From assembly GCA_023231475.1 (NCBI GenBank), contig JALJEE010002611.1, forward strand, positions 1 to 20,185: a DNA stretch of 20,185 nucleotides, read 5' to 3'. This stretch comes from Seison nebaliae. Its lineage: Eukaryota > Rotifera > Pararotatoria > Seisonacea > Seisonidae. Below are positions 1 to 10,496 of this stretch, piece after piece. The translations under genes and the position numbers were made by a program. The notes beneath the pieces are model-generated. The model searched no databases and was not told the DNA's origin. It saw nothing but the letters and a program-made list of their open reading frames with translations. The first letter of the stretch is position 1. The number at the start of each line of letters is the position of its first letter.

Positions 1-298
1 ACGGCTTTTGTTAAGATTAAATGATGTGGCATTTTCTGATTGGTCCAAATCATCTACATTAATTGCGCGTTACGAATACAAATTTATTTTATTATTAATT
101 TCTTATTTTATTTAACTGATTCATAATTTTATCCAATTAATCTTCCAAACGAGAAATATTGACATTTACATAAAAATCTACGTATTATTAATTTAAAATT
201 TTTGATAAATAATCCTGAAAATTTGATTAATCAATTCTTTTTTAGAGTTCTTGTCTGTATTTTATTCTAAAATACCGTTTGTGAAATTTTAAAATTTT

Positions 299-370
299 GG
301 GCTTGGCCGGGGATTGAACCCGGGACCTCTCGCACCCAAAGCGAAAATCATACCACTAGACCACCAAGCC
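299..370 (-). tRNA. tRNA-Pro (anticodon UGG)
   Basis: The reverse strand folds as a 72-nt tRNA. The 7-bp acceptor stem GGCTTGG/CCAAGCC is perfect and is followed by a C discriminator. The D-arm has the A-box TGGTCTAGTGGTA. The anticodon stem TTCGC/GCGAG (one T-G pair) closes the loop TTTGGGT, giving anticodon TGG. The T-arm CCCGGGTTCAATCCCCGG contains a good B-box. There is no intron and the 3' CCA is not encoded, as usual in eukaryotic nuclear tRNA genes. It lies alone, about 460 bp beyond the 3' end of the aminopeptidase gene. Confidence 0.96.
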
Positions 371-832
371 ACATGTATAAGTGAATAAGTTGCTTTATAT
401 TGAAGGCTTTAAATAAAAGATAAAGAACAATATTTTCAATTTTTGTTTTGATCAAGTAACCAAATTTAACTCATGTTTTAAATTTCTTTAACTAGCCTAG
501 CACTTTGAGGATTCTCCTCGAGAACAGCGTTTGAATTGTCCCTGTATGGGAATTTACAGATTTTTTTTTCTTTTTTATATTTCTTTATATATTTTTTCCG
601 ATAGATGAGTGGATTATTCTACAGTTCCACCCTATCTTGTTCCTTTTTTTCTCCTTTTTTTACCTCTTACCTAATTATTTTCAATATTCAAATAAGTAAA
701 TAAATAAATAAGACCAATTCATTGATAAGATTAAAATATAAATACCTTATTAATTTAATTTAATTATAAAGTTTTTATTCTTTTATAAAGATTATATCTC
801 GTTTTATTATATAGCTTGATAATTTTTTCTGT
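371..832. other. Spacer between tRNA-Pro and the aminopeptidase 3' end
   Basis: AT-rich DNA with several T-runs. The right part should carry the 3' UTR and poly(A) site of the minus-strand aminopeptidase; TTTATT (AATAAA on the minus strand) occurs more than once between about 770 and 835. I see no gene or repeat here. The 298 bases left of the tRNA also show nothing I can name. Confidence 0.5.
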
Positions 833-3418
833 TTATTTCTTCACTTTGAAATAATTGAATAATGAGTCATAATTTGCTCGTTTGATACGTGCAAATGTGT
901 CAGCCAATTCTTTCGTTTGACTTATACAACTCTCTGCTAACGGTTCGTGTTCATCAAAGAATTTTTGAACATCACCAGCAACGTTGTCATCGCAGTTTTG
1001 TTCGACGGCGATGCTGAGACATCGGCAAACGAGTTCCGAACTCAATTCTTTTCTTAACGTCGCATAATTATCTTTGAAATAATGCCAGAGAAACCGTTTT
1101 CCTGGCGCCAAACCTGCCAAGGAGACGAAGCAATATATGGCATCTTGTCGTCGAATTCGATTTCCTAACAGTTCTCCGATGCAAAGCTTTCGAATTTCTT
1201 CGTTATATGAATTATACCCAAGACATCGAATAATTCGAACTCGTTGTTCAGATAATTCGGAATGATCATAAATTTGAATCATTTTATCGAACGACGTCTT
1301 GTCACCGTCAGCCATGAACACATTGAATGTAGCAGAAATTAAATCAGATGAACGTTCATAATCACTTTGATTATGAATTATTTTATTATAATAATTATTG
1401 AAATCTTTCTTCGCTAATTCCACCGTTTCTTGGTCGCCCATCCGTCCCATCTGTGTGATGACGAGGGGACGTAACATTTTGTCTGTTTGACATTCCTTCG
1501 GAATTTCATTCCAAGTTAAACGTTTATAAACTGTTCTCACAATATTTTGATAATATTTCTTAAATTTTCCCATTAATTCTTCGTTATCCATAAAAGAGAT
1601 AATCAAGCGGATTTGCCCCAAATTCGCCATAATATCAGACCAGACGAAATAATTCGTTTCATTTGAATAGAATTCTTGTAAGAATTCCAAATATTGAGCA
1701 ATCGTTTTTCGATCACATGTCACCATAAAAAAGAGATCATTATGAAGAGAAATTCGATCGGAAATTGTTGATTTGCCAATTTGATTTCGAGCGATCTCGT
1801 TCAATAATTCCATCGGATATTCCACAACATAGAAACCGTTACAATTCGTATTGATCTTTAATACACTTCTTTCTTTTATTTGAATTGTTTGTTCTTTCTC
1901 TTTTAATACAAAATGTTTCTTTTCACCATCTTCTTCATAGAAAATGGGAATGTGCCAAAGATAATTCTCGTTATCTTTCAAAATGGTCGAACAAAATCGA
2001 TTTTGTGTGAATTTCACTTTGACTTGTTTATTGGATGGTTCTGATAAATCTACTCTAACCATCGGATAACCTTTTTGTGTAGTCCATCCATTCATCAATT
2101 CATTCACGTTCACTTTTGAGGCTTCGGTGAAACATTTCCATAAATCTTCCGTTTCCGTATTGGAATAAGCATGTCGTTTCAAATAGATGGATAAACCTTT
2201 GCGGAATGCTTCGTCACCAATAAATGCATGTAACATTCGAATTAATGCTGCTCCTTTACAATAAGAAATTGTATCGAATATTTGTGCAATATCTTCTTCA
2301 CTATTTTTCACTTCTACTTCGATCGCATGAGTATTCGCCAGAGAATCCCGATAAAGTGCAGCGTTGTGAGTATGACTAATAAAATCAGTCCAAACATCAA
2401 ATTCGGGAAAGAATTCATTAACACAAAAATGTTGCATCCACGAAGCGAATCCTTCATTCAACCACAAATGTTTCCACCATTTCATCGTCACCAAATTACC
2501 GAACCACATATGGGCAATTTCGTGCGCAACTGTCATAGCCACTCGAATCTTTCCAGGAATTGTCGATTTCTTCTCATCGATCAACAAATCAACATCTCGA
2601 TAAGTAACACAACCCCAATTCTCCATGGCACCGGCTGCAAAATCGGGAACGGCAATCAAATCCAATTTATTTAATGGATATGGAATACTAAAATAATTTG
2701 AGTAGAATGTTAAAGCTTTAGTGGCGAGATTGAGAGCGAATTTCAAACGTTCCTTCTGACCAACAATTGACCAACATCGTACTAAAATATTTTCGGATGA
2801 TCTTCCTTCTATACATTCGTAATGTCCAATTACCCATGCCAATAAATATGTGGACATAATCGGTGTTTTATTGAATTTAATCGTTTTCATCGAATCGTTC
2901 ACTTCTTCATTTATCGGCTCCATATTTGAGAGACCTGTCAAACCATCAGGAAAAGTGATAGTGATAGAGAAAGTGGCTTTGAATGACGGTTCATCCCAAC
3001 AAGGAAATGCTCTTCTCGCATCATTACTTTCGAATTGAGTGACACCACCAACATATTCCTTATCATCATTCTCCAATTTATAATTGGTAAAATAGAATCC
3101 TTTCATCTTATCCGATAATTTACCATCAAATTCAATCTGCATCTCATAACCTTTCTTCTTTACCAGATTCTTATTAAACATAATGTCTAATGTTTGACCA
3201 TCGACATCGAATTCTTTTATAGAATATTCTTCCGATTTAAATGTTACAGAAGAAATGTCCATATCGACAGCATGTAAAATCACTTTGTCTGTTTCCTCTT
3301 CAACATCGAACTCGATCCGAACACTTCCCTCGTACAATTTATCATACAAATTCGACTTTATCGCCAAGTCATAATGACGTGGGAGAATCTTCGTATCCAA
3401 TCGTGGAATGTCTGTCAT
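833..3418 (-). CDS. NPEPPS: Puromycin-sensitive-type aminopeptidase (M1 zinc metallopeptidase), intronless
   Basis: This 861-residue M1 aminopeptidase removes N-terminal residues from peptides, including proteasome products; the family member it most resembles is cytosolic. The N-terminus has no signal peptide or membrane anchor, unlike aminopeptidase N, and starts with the typical beta-domain (LPRHYDLAIKSNLYDKLYEG). The exopeptidase motif GAMENWG is at residues 263-269. The zinc site HEIAH is at 299-303, with the third ligand Glu322 in NEGFASW exactly 18 residues after the last His, and the likely catalytic Tyr is Y386 (FDTISYCKGA). The helical ERAP1-type C-terminal domain fills roughly residues 490-861. 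Length fits the cytosolic family. The reading frame has no break or intron. The chosen ATG precedes the conserved start of the fold directly. It diverges from the HADHA gene across a 780 bp spacer. Confidence 0.95.
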   Translation of the reverse strand: MTDIPRLDTKILPRHYDLAIKSNLYDKLYEGSVRIEFDVEEETDKVILHAVDMDISSVTFKSEEYSIKEFDVDGQTLDIMFNKNLVKKKGYEMQIEFDGKLSDKMKGFYFTNYKLENDDKEYVGGVTQFESNDARRAFPCWDEPSFKATFSITITFPDGLTGLSNMEPINEEVNDSMKTIKFNKTPIMSTYLLAWVIGHYECIEGRSSENILVRCWSIVGQKERLKFALNLATKALTFYSNYFSIPYPLNKLDLIAVPDFAAGAMENWGCVTYRDVDLLIDEKKSTIPGKIRVAMTVAHEIAHMWFGNLVTMKWWKHLWLNEGFASWMQHFCVNEFFPEFDVWTDFISHTHNAALYRDSLANTHAIEVEVKNSEEDIAQIFDTISYCKGAALIRMLHAFIGDEAFRKGLSIYLKRHAYSNTETEDLWKCFTEASKVNVNELMNGWTTQKGYPMVRVDLSEPSNKQVKVKFTQNRFCSTILKDNENYLWHIPIFYEEDGEKKHFVLKEKEQTIQIKERSVLKINTNCNGFYVVEYPMELLNEIARNQIGKSTISDRISLHNDLFFMVTCDRKTIAQYLEFLQEFYSNETNYFVWSDIMANLGQIRLIISFMDNEELMGKFKKYYQNIVRTVYKRLTWNEIPKECQTDKMLRPLVITQMGRMGDQETVELAKKDFNNYYNKIIHNQSDYERSSDLISATFNVFMADGDKTSFDKMIQIYDHSELSEQRVRIIRCLGYNSYNEEIRKLCIGELLGNRIRRQDAIYCFVSLAGLAPGKRFLWHYFKDNYATLRKELSSELVCRCLSIAVEQNCDDNVAGDVQKFFDEHEPLAESCISQTKELADTFARIKRANYDSLFNYFKVKK

Positions 3419-4198
3419 TTCTTTTCAGTAGAAATTCTAATAAGAAAAATCGAAAGCGAATTAAAAAATGAAGTTGTTTGAGAGAAATATTTCACATTTC
3501 TCTTTCAATTCCTGACCTTATAAGAACGGATAATTTCTGAAAAGATTTCTCCTCTAAAATCAAGCTCATTATTCTTTCACAAACTTTTGAGTTTTTACTA
3601 AAATATATTAAAACTTTCCAAAATATTGTCCTTGAACTTCACTCATTTTTTTTTCTCTTTTACTACTCACAATAGATGTTAATTGATATGTCAATAAAGT
3701 TACAATAACGTCTTTCCTAATTACAAAAAGAAATTTAATTCACATTTCACAAAACACACATAAAATCGCTCAATTCCACATGAGTTTATGTGAAATGGAA
3801 AATTATACTATAAAATTAAATTTATATAATTTTCAATTATTATGTTTAAGCAATATTAATCATCTTGTTGAAAGGAAAATAAATGAAATTTGTTACATCA
3901 GAAAAATAAAATTTATAGAAATGTCATAGAAAAATGAATTGGAGAAGTTGCAGAAAGTTAAGCTAAATTTTTTTTTGAATTTTCAAATTAAAATAAATTT
4001 TATTTAAACAAATATGAAGAGAGTTGAGGGAAAATCACGCTTACGAAAATTAGGGTAAATGACTGATTTTCGAATGATAATTTTCCTTTTATAAGTTTAC
4101 TTTAATTGACGTCTCAATTTACATGAAAGGAAGAAGAGATTAAATTAATTTAAAAAATAAAAATTTTATTTAGAATTTAATTAGATTAGAAGTGTGTA
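3419..4198. promoter_or_regulatory. Shared divergent promoter region
   Basis: This is the only DNA between the start codons of two head-to-head genes (aminopeptidase minus, HADHA plus), so it must hold both 5' UTRs and core promoters. It is AT-rich, with short A- and T-runs. I see no clear TATA box at a sensible distance from either start and no open frame of coding character. The assignment is by position, not by motif. Confidence 0.55.
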
Positions 4199-6562
4199 AT
4201 GTTGAGAAATAATTTCATTCGGAATTCCTACCGGAATGCTGTGAGTTGTATCAATAATCGTCCATCTCATTATCGATTGACGACGATTAATGCTCATCGA
4301 TCCGTTTCCTCCCAATCCAATGGCGATTGCATCAAATATGAGATAAAGAAGAATGTTGGAGTTTTCACCTTCGACAATCCGGAGAGTAAAGTGAATATTC
4401 TCAGTCGGAAGATGATGGAAGAGTTTCAGGCAAAATATAAAGTGGCTCAAAATGACGAGAGTGTAAAAGCGATTGTTTTCCGTTCAAATAAATATAATTG
4501 TTTCTTCGCTGGTGCTGATGTTAGTATGTTGAAGAGTGAATCGAAGAAAGGTGAAAATGCCATTTTTCAAATCAGTCGACAAGGTCAAGAAATGTTCAAC
4601 GAGATGACAGCATCAAAGAAACCACTCGTCTCTGCCATTTCTGGTCAATGTCTTGGTGGTGGTTTCGAATTCTCTCTTGCGACTCATATGAGAATTGCGA
4701 TTAATACTCCGAAAACTGTTTTTTCATTTCCGGAAGTTATGATCGGATTGTTACCAGGTGCCGGTGGTTTAAATCGTTTAACGAAAGCAATTCCATTACC
4801 TCAAGCCCTAGATCTATTCTTAACGGGAAAACAAGTTCAAGCTAAAAAGGCGAAGAGTATGGGTATCGTAGATTTGGTAGTGGAACCGATTTGTCCTGGT
4901 GAATTATCAGCAGAAGAAACTACATTGAATTATTTGGAGAAAGTGGCGATTGATCAAGCTTTGACATTAGTAGCAAATGGTCAATTCGGTGTGAATAATA
5001 CTGGAATGAACAAGAAAAAGAAAAGAGGAATTTTTCAAAAATTACAAAATTCTTTTATGGAATGGCAATATATGAGGAATTTCATAATGAAAAAAGCAAA
5101 AAGTCAAGTGATGAAAACGACAGGTGGATTATATCCAGCACCTCTTGAAATTCTTTCAACACTTAATAAAATTCTCGATACTCCTGGTGCTCTCTGTCAT
5201 CAAAACGGTTGGGAAATGGAAGCAAAAGGTTTCGCCAAACTTTCACAGACGACAGAATGTGCTGCACTCATCAGTTTGTATGAAGGAAGTGTTCAATGTA
5301 AAAAGAATCAAGTTGGAAAACCGAAAACTTCAGTGAATAATATTGGAATTTTAGGTGCTGGTTTAATGGGAGCCGGTATCGGGGAAGTGAGTGTCGATAA
5401 AGCTAATTGTAGAGTCGTCTTAAAAGATGTATCAACCAAATCGTTAGCACGAGGATATACACAAATATCATCACATTTGAGTAAAAAAGTGAAGAGGAGG
5501 AAAATGAGAAATATCGAAAAAATTCACAAATTAGAAAATTTAGAAATGACGAAAGAAAATGAAAAATTGAAGAAAACTGAATTGATAATCGAAGCGGTTT
5601 TTGAAGATTTACCATTGAAACATAAAGTCATTAAAGAGATTGAAGAAATCACATCACCTAATACTATAATCGCTTCCAATACGAGTGCACTTCCAATTGC
5701 TGATGTAGCAAGAGGATCGAAGAGACCGGAGAATATTATCGGAATGCATTATTTCTCACCGGTGGAGAAGATGCAATTATTAGAAATTATTACTCATTCA
5801 ACCACATCGAAAGAAGCATTATCTGTTGCTGTTGATGTGGGTCTGAGACAAGGTAAATTAGTTATCATTGTCAAAGATGCTCCTGGTTTTTATACGACAC
5901 GTATCTTATCTGGAATGATGATGGAAGCGATACGTTTAATTATGGAAGGTGTTTCTCCTCTTGATGTGGATAAAGCGACGAAGAAATTCGGTTTTCCTGT
6001 GGGCGCCGCTACATTAATGGACGAAGTTGGTTTAGATGTGGCTGCTCATATTTCCGTCTTTTTGGAAAAAGCATTTCCACTTCGATTCCGAGTAGAAAAT
6101 GGAGCGGAATTAATGAAGGAATTATTAGATAATCAGAATTTAGGAAGGAAATCAGGTAAAGGAATTTTCGTTTATCAGAAAGGTAGTAGAGGAATGAAAC
6201 CGGTTGATGAGAAAACGAAAGAATTATTGGAGAAATATAGATGTGAACCGATCATGAAACAAACATTCGAAAATTGTCAGAAACGTCTCGTCACTCGATT
6301 TACGAACGAAGCAATTCTATGTTTGGAAGAGGAGATAATTCGAAATCCTGTTGATGGTGATATCGGAGCAGTTTTCGGTTTGGGTTTCCCACCAATGAAA
6401 GGAGGACCCTTCCGATATATCGATACGATCGGCGCTGATAATTTCTTGAAGGAAATTAATGAATTGAATGAATCGATGGCGATCGGTAACGAATTCATGA
6501 AACCGAGTCAAATGTTAGTGGACTATGCGAAATCGGGAAAGAAATTCCATTTGCTCAATTAA
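4199..6562 (+). CDS. HADHA: Mitochondrial trifunctional enzyme alpha subunit (enoyl-CoA hydratase / 3-hydroxyacyl-CoA dehydrogenase), intronless
   Basis: This 787-residue protein carries steps 2 and 3 of long-chain fatty acid beta-oxidation in the mitochondrion, with a thiolase beta subunit (HADHB) not encoded here. Residues 1 to about 38 are rich in Arg, Ser and Asn without acidic residues, as in a mitochondrial presequence. The hydratase domain follows (about 45-235), with FFAGADVSML and the two catalytic glutamates E157 (CLGGGFE) and E179 (FPEV), spaced 22 apart as in the human protein. The linker (YPAPLEIL, YEGSVQCKKN) is typical of the alpha subunit. The NAD-binding loop GILGAGLMGAG is at 383-393. 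The dehydrogenase dyad is H517 (MHYFSP) and E529, 12 residues apart. Two C-terminal 3HCDH repeats follow. The human protein is 763 residues, so this is full length. AATAAA at 6587-6592 may be the poly(A) signal. Confidence 0.96.
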   Translation: MLRNNFIRNSYRNAVSCINNRPSHYRLTTINAHRSVSSQSNGDCIKYEIKKNVGVFTFDNPESKVNILSRKMMEEFQAKYKVAQNDESVKAIVFRSNKYNCFFAGADVSMLKSESKKGENAIFQISRQGQEMFNEMTASKKPLVSAISGQCLGGGFEFSLATHMRIAINTPKTVFSFPEVMIGLLPGAGGLNRLTKAIPLPQALDLFLTGKQVQAKKAKSMGIVDLVVEPICPGELSAEETTLNYLEKVAIDQALTLVANGQFGVNNTGMNKKKKRGIFQKLQNSFMEWQYMRNFIMKKAKSQVMKTTGGLYPAPLEILSTLNKILDTPGALCHQNGWEMEAKGFAKLSQTTECAALISLYEGSVQCKKNQVGKPKTSVNNIGILGAGLMGAGIGEVSVDKANCRVVLKDVSTKSLARGYTQISSHLSKKVKRRKMRNIEKIHKLENLEMTKENEKLKKTELIIEAVFEDLPLKHKVIKEIEEITSPNTIIASNTSALPIADVARGSKRPENIIGMHYFSPVEKMQLLEIITHSTTSKEALSVAVDVGLRQGKLVIIVKDAPGFYTTRILSGMMMEAIRLIMEGVSPLDVDKATKKFGFPVGAATLMDEVGLDVAAHISVFLEKAFPLRFRVENGAELMKELLDNQNLGRKSGKGIFVYQKGSRGMKPVDEKTKELLEKYRCEPIMKQTFENCQKRLVTRFTNEAILCLEEEIIRNPVDGDIGAVFGLGFPPMKGGPFRYIDTIGADNFLKEINELNESMAIGNEFMKPSQMLVDYAKSGKKFHLLN

Positions 6563-7202
6563 TTTTATTAATTTAATTAAAGTCGAAATAAATAATTTTC
6601 TTGATCACATGATATTTTCGTTTTATCACATGATTATTTCGGTGAAGGACACGACATGTCTCATTTATCTCTCAACAACAAGAAGTTTATTTATTTTCTT
6701 GTCTGACATGAATGATGATGTGAATAATGATTGTGAATAAGAAATTTTGGTTGATTATATTATTGGCAAATCATTTATAACCAAACATCCGTGAACTTCA
6801 TTGAAATGACGATGGCAATCTCGAGAGAGAAACAGATAAATATATATAATTATATATAGAGAGAGAAACATAGGAAGAGAGTGAGGGAATTTGAAAGAAG
6901 TTCGATTAACTGTTGGGTGCGGCATGTCAGTATAATAATGAATAACTGATATGTGAAGAAAGAGAGAAGGCAAGAAATACACGTCACATATTGTGGGAGA
7001 GGGATAAACACAGAAATTTATTATTTACCAAATAAGAAAAAAGAGAAGAATGAAGACGAGTACGCTCCTCATTAGTCAGCATTCAAACATATTCGATAGA
7101 AGAATGATCATCTTCCTCTAAGATAGGCTCATCTTTCAAATTTCAATTTCTCACGATCAACTTTCCAAACATTACACAACTCATCATCGATTGAATCGAA
7201 GG

Positions 7203-7229
7203 CTCTCTCTCTATATCTCTCTCTCTCTT
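7203..7229. repeat. Short CT microsatellite
   Basis: An imperfect CT/TAT pyrimidine tract lies in the gene-poor region upstream of the zinc-finger gene. Confidence 0.8.
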
Positions 7230-7451
7230 AACCTTTTCCTTTCTTATTCAAGATCATTCTTCCTTTATCGCTTATTCACTATTGACACACGCGGACACAT
7301 ATAGGGAGTTATTCCACATTTATTTTAAAATGAATCCATGTGCCGTGTGAGCTTCAGGGAGTTTTAGGGCGAATGTTCATTATTTAGCATATTTTCCTTT
7401 GAATTTATTTTGAAGAAAGAAAAAGCAATAGGTCTAACCCATAACTTGTTC

Positions 7452-7471
7452 AACACACACACACACACACA
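7452..7471. repeat. (CA)n microsatellite
   Basis: About ten CA units without interruption, within non-coding DNA. Confidence 0.9.
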
Positions 7472-8366
7472 AACTCATGAACAAACCAAATTCACATCAA
7501 GCACATGCTCTGCCGCGTTGGAAGGAGAAGTTGATTACACACCCGCAAAAATACACGGCCCCCTCACCGCCCTTCACTCCACGGTACACACTAACAATGA
7601 AGTACGTACACATTGAGAAATGACAAGGAGAATTGAAGGGACTGTGCCCGTGTGTAAGTGGAAATGAGAATTTCTTATTTCATTTCTAATTTCTCTTCTC
7701 CCAAAATACTCTTCTTTTACCATGTGATTCGCTTTTGTTCGAGAAGGTTTGATGATGTAACTGATGATGATGAGCATTTTTATTTGAGTGAGATAATAAT
7801 AACTGATAAAAAGAAAAGAAATTAAATAACTAAACATATTCTCCTCACAACGTGTACATGTTGAATTGGCTTTATTTTAATAAATAATTCTGTTAATAAC
7901 AGTCTGAATCATAATATTACATTTATTGTTCATTATCGGGTAGTTCCTCTTGTGCCCTCCACTCTCTTCTGACTTCTTTCTCATTCATTTATCCCTTCCC
8001 TCCTAACAGAACAATTTCTTTTTGACAAATTATAATTAAATTATTTTCTGTTGAAATTCAATCATCTCTTCCCCATTTTCTCATTGCGCGAGACACGTCA
8101 TTATAATCGTCATCATTGATATCATCATCCAATTCGAATGTATTTCCAAAAGAATTTCATTTAGATAAAAATATTTTATAATTAGAAGAAGAAATGGAGA
8201 ATTCTCGTTAAAATTTGGGAGGTAATTGAAAGAAAAGAAACCTTCTCTTTGGGTAGAGTGAAAAATTTCAAAATTCAAATTTTTCATTACTCTTTTCTTT
8301 TGAATTTTCGAAAATGTAAATAGTGAGAAATAACTAATTCTTTTCTTTTTCCAATCGACGAATGTT

Positions 8367-8375
8367 TATAAAAAG
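8367..8375 (+). promoter_or_regulatory. Possible TATA box of the A20/AN1 gene
   Basis: TATAAAAAG is preceded by CCAAT about 15 bp upstream (8351-8355). The sequence after it is less AT-rich than the flank. It would put transcription start near 8400 and give a leader of about 600 nt. This is motif plus position only; a leader intron or another start is possible. Confidence 0.35.
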
Positions 8376-8995
8376 GGAATTGTTGAAAAGTGAATGCGAA
8401 TTTCTTGTCGAGTTCCATTCCAATTTTCATTTTGTCGTCTTTACTTTCCTCACTTTTATTTCGGTGTTATCCGTTCTTTATTTTTCGTGTACAGTCGTTC
8501 CTAACAAGCGATTGTAGTAGACAGGATAAAACTCGTTACTAGTTTCTAATTTTTTCTTTTGATTTTCCATTTTATTTCATTTCATCCCAAAAACACACAA
8601 CTCGCCCCCTCTTTTTAGCTAACTGTAGCCGTGTATCGTTTGCGTCCATAGATAAGTTTGAAGAGAACATCCATTAGATAAATAGTTCCAGCCGATTTGC
8701 AACCGATTCAGATTGATCAATAGAATTTTCTTCAAACAAATTTCGTCTTTGGAACTATTTGGTCGATTTGAGACGGATTGACGAGACGATCAACAAAAAT
8801 TACGTCGAGAAATTTCAACGGACGACGGATATGTATATCGCACAAATAAATTGAAAGAACGAAGGAACACACAAAACTCAATTTATTTCGAATATCAACG
8901 TCAAAACAATTCAGCTAAATCCAAAAATTAAATTGAAAAGGCAACGACTATTTTAAACAGTAAATTAAAGAATAATTCAATATCATTTCCTCATC

Positions 8996-9825
8996 ATGTC
9001 TAATCGGAACGAACAAATGTCCACCAGCATCAGTAGTACTCTATGCAAGAATAATTGTGGTTTCTACGGCACATCCGAGAATGACGGCTATTGTTCACTC
9101 TGTCATAAAGACGCACTTACCAGACAAACGGAAGCGGCAGCTCCATCAAAAAAATCAGTTGATGGTGTTCAGTCGACGACATCGTCTCTTATTTATACGA
9201 ATGTGCCAAATTCCAATTCACAAAATCCTTCAACAACTAACATACCGTCAGATACACAAGCACCGTTGTCGATGAGAACGGGTAAATGTCATCATTTACA
9301 AGAGACGAATGAGAAGTCACCGAGTGCACCGAAAGTGCCCATTGAAGTTCCAGACATTCAGACGTCGATTAATGCCGAAATGGAGGATAGAACGACTCCT
9401 TGCAACGAAATGAAAGATAAAACTGATGAAATGAATACTGCCACCACATCCAATGAAGAAGCATGCGTTTCAAAAGTATTAACGAATGATAAAATTCTCG
9501 AATCGAATACGACGGACGTAACAAAAGTCAACGAGTCAAACCAAAATTCTCCAAACAGCCAATTAAATGGGAAACGAAAAAGAATTCGTTGTCCCGTCTG
9601 CAATAAACGACTGCCACCTGGACAATGTTATTTTTAATTTTAATTTAATTTTTTTAATTTAAATTTTATTCTTCAGATTATACTTGTCGGTGTGGTGGGC
9701 AGTATTGTTCGAAGCATCGTTATGACGGTGAACATGGATGCACATATGACTATCGAGAAGAAGGTAAAGCAAAGATAAAAATTGAGAATCCACAAGTGAT
9801 TGGAGAGAAATTGAGAAAAATCTAA
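8996..9825 (+). CDS. A20/AN1 zinc-finger protein (ZFAND5/6 type), two exons
   Basis: The gene has exons 8996-9626 and 9677-9825, with a 50-nt intron 9627-9676 (GTTATT...TTCAG), giving 259 residues. The N-terminal A20 finger is C17-x3-C21-x11-C33-x2-C36. The middle (about 45-195) is low-complexity, Ser/Thr/Asn-rich and probably disordered. The C-terminal AN1 finger begins CPVCNKRLPPGQ and completes only in exon 2 with YTCRCGGQYCSKHRYDGEHGCTYDY. The end, ENPQVIGEKLRKI, matches the family's ENPxVVxEKIxxI tail. Without splicing, exon 1 runs into a stop two codons past the join and loses half the AN1 zinc ligands, so the intron is well supported. Family members bind ubiquitin through A20 and act in stress responses and NF-kB or proteasome regulation; which applies here cannot be read from sequence. 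A second in-frame ATG is at residue 8. AATAAA lies at 9967-9972. Confidence 0.93.
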
Positions 9826-10496
9826 ATTATGCTTACCATACCAATACCATCAAAGATGATCTATCTATAGCACCTTGTTCTTTAGGATCATTTTTCTTTT
9901 TCTTACAAATGAAGAATCTATGAAAGCAATACCGATTGGTGTATAGATTCGAACAGATTCAACGATAATAAAACTTTATTCGTCCTCCTCCTCCTAATAC
10001 TACTCCCCCTGTATCTGCCACAAACACCGCGACGATATGTCAAATTGTATTCAATCAAATTGTCAAGATATCTCAACACACACTCACACCATACACACAC
10101 ACACACACACACACGACCATCATTTATTTATATTAATCCACATTCATTCATTCAGTTCACTCAACATATTTATATATAAATATCATCTTCATAGATCTAC
10201 AACTTCTTCCTATTAAAACTTGAGTTGAGAAGATGGAGAAAGAAAAGAATGTAAAAAATGCTACTGGTTCCTGTAGTTGAAGCATATCTATCTAGTGATC
10301 TACTGCCAAATATCGAATGAAGATGATACTATCACTACCACTATCATTCTAATAGATCGTGAAGTAGTTGAACGAATTTTTTATGCAGAAATAAAGTAGA
10401 TAAAATTAAAGATTTTTTTTCTCTTCCTAACAAGACTCGGAGGGAATTCTCTTCTTTCCAAAGTCAAACGACCGACCGACCGGCAATTCTCCCCTA
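9826..10496. other. 3' UTR and spacer between convergent genes
   Basis: This holds the 3' UTR of the A20/AN1 gene (candidate AATAAA at 9967-9972), a CA microsatellite, and a short run of GACC units near 10469-10481. On its right the minus-strand secreted-protein gene ends, so two transcripts probably converge here. I see no coding character. Confidence 0.5.
10076..10114. repeat. (CA)n microsatellite, interrupted
   Basis: CA units are broken by TCACAC and CATA and then run pure for about 11 units. The tract lies in the 3' flank of the A20/AN1 gene. Confidence 0.9.

Larger units (their letters stand above)
6563..8995. other. Gene-poor 2.4 kb region: HADHA 3' end, simple repeats, 5' flank of the zinc-finger gene
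   Basis: No open frame in either strand has coding character or a family I know; the short frames are low-complexity. The left end should be the HADHA 3' UTR. The middle holds GA-, CT- and CA-rich runs (about 6820-6890, 7203-7229, 7452-7471). The right end has a CCAAT and TATA-like pair near 8351-8375 and then about 600 nt of probable 5' leader with several upstream ATGs before the A20/AN1 start codon. Such a long leader and flank would suit a regulated stress gene, but that is inference. Confidence 0.5.

Noticed and set aside
2282-3471. Plus-strand open frames of 60-130 codons opposite the aminopeptidase
   Set aside because: They are antisense shadows of a strongly conserved coding frame, with no family signal of their own.
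5124-6511. Several 64-73 codon frames over HADHA on both strands
   Set aside because: Shadows of the HADHA frame.
7741-7800. CTGATGA words that could start a hammerhead ribozyme core
   Set aside because: They sit in a GAT repeat, with no matching GAAA arm and no flanking helices.
6755-8287. Minus-strand frames at 6755-6982, 7574-7837 and 8081-8287
   Set aside because: Low-complexity or hydrophobic translations of AT-rich and repeat DNA. No coding codon pattern and no plausible splice partners were found.
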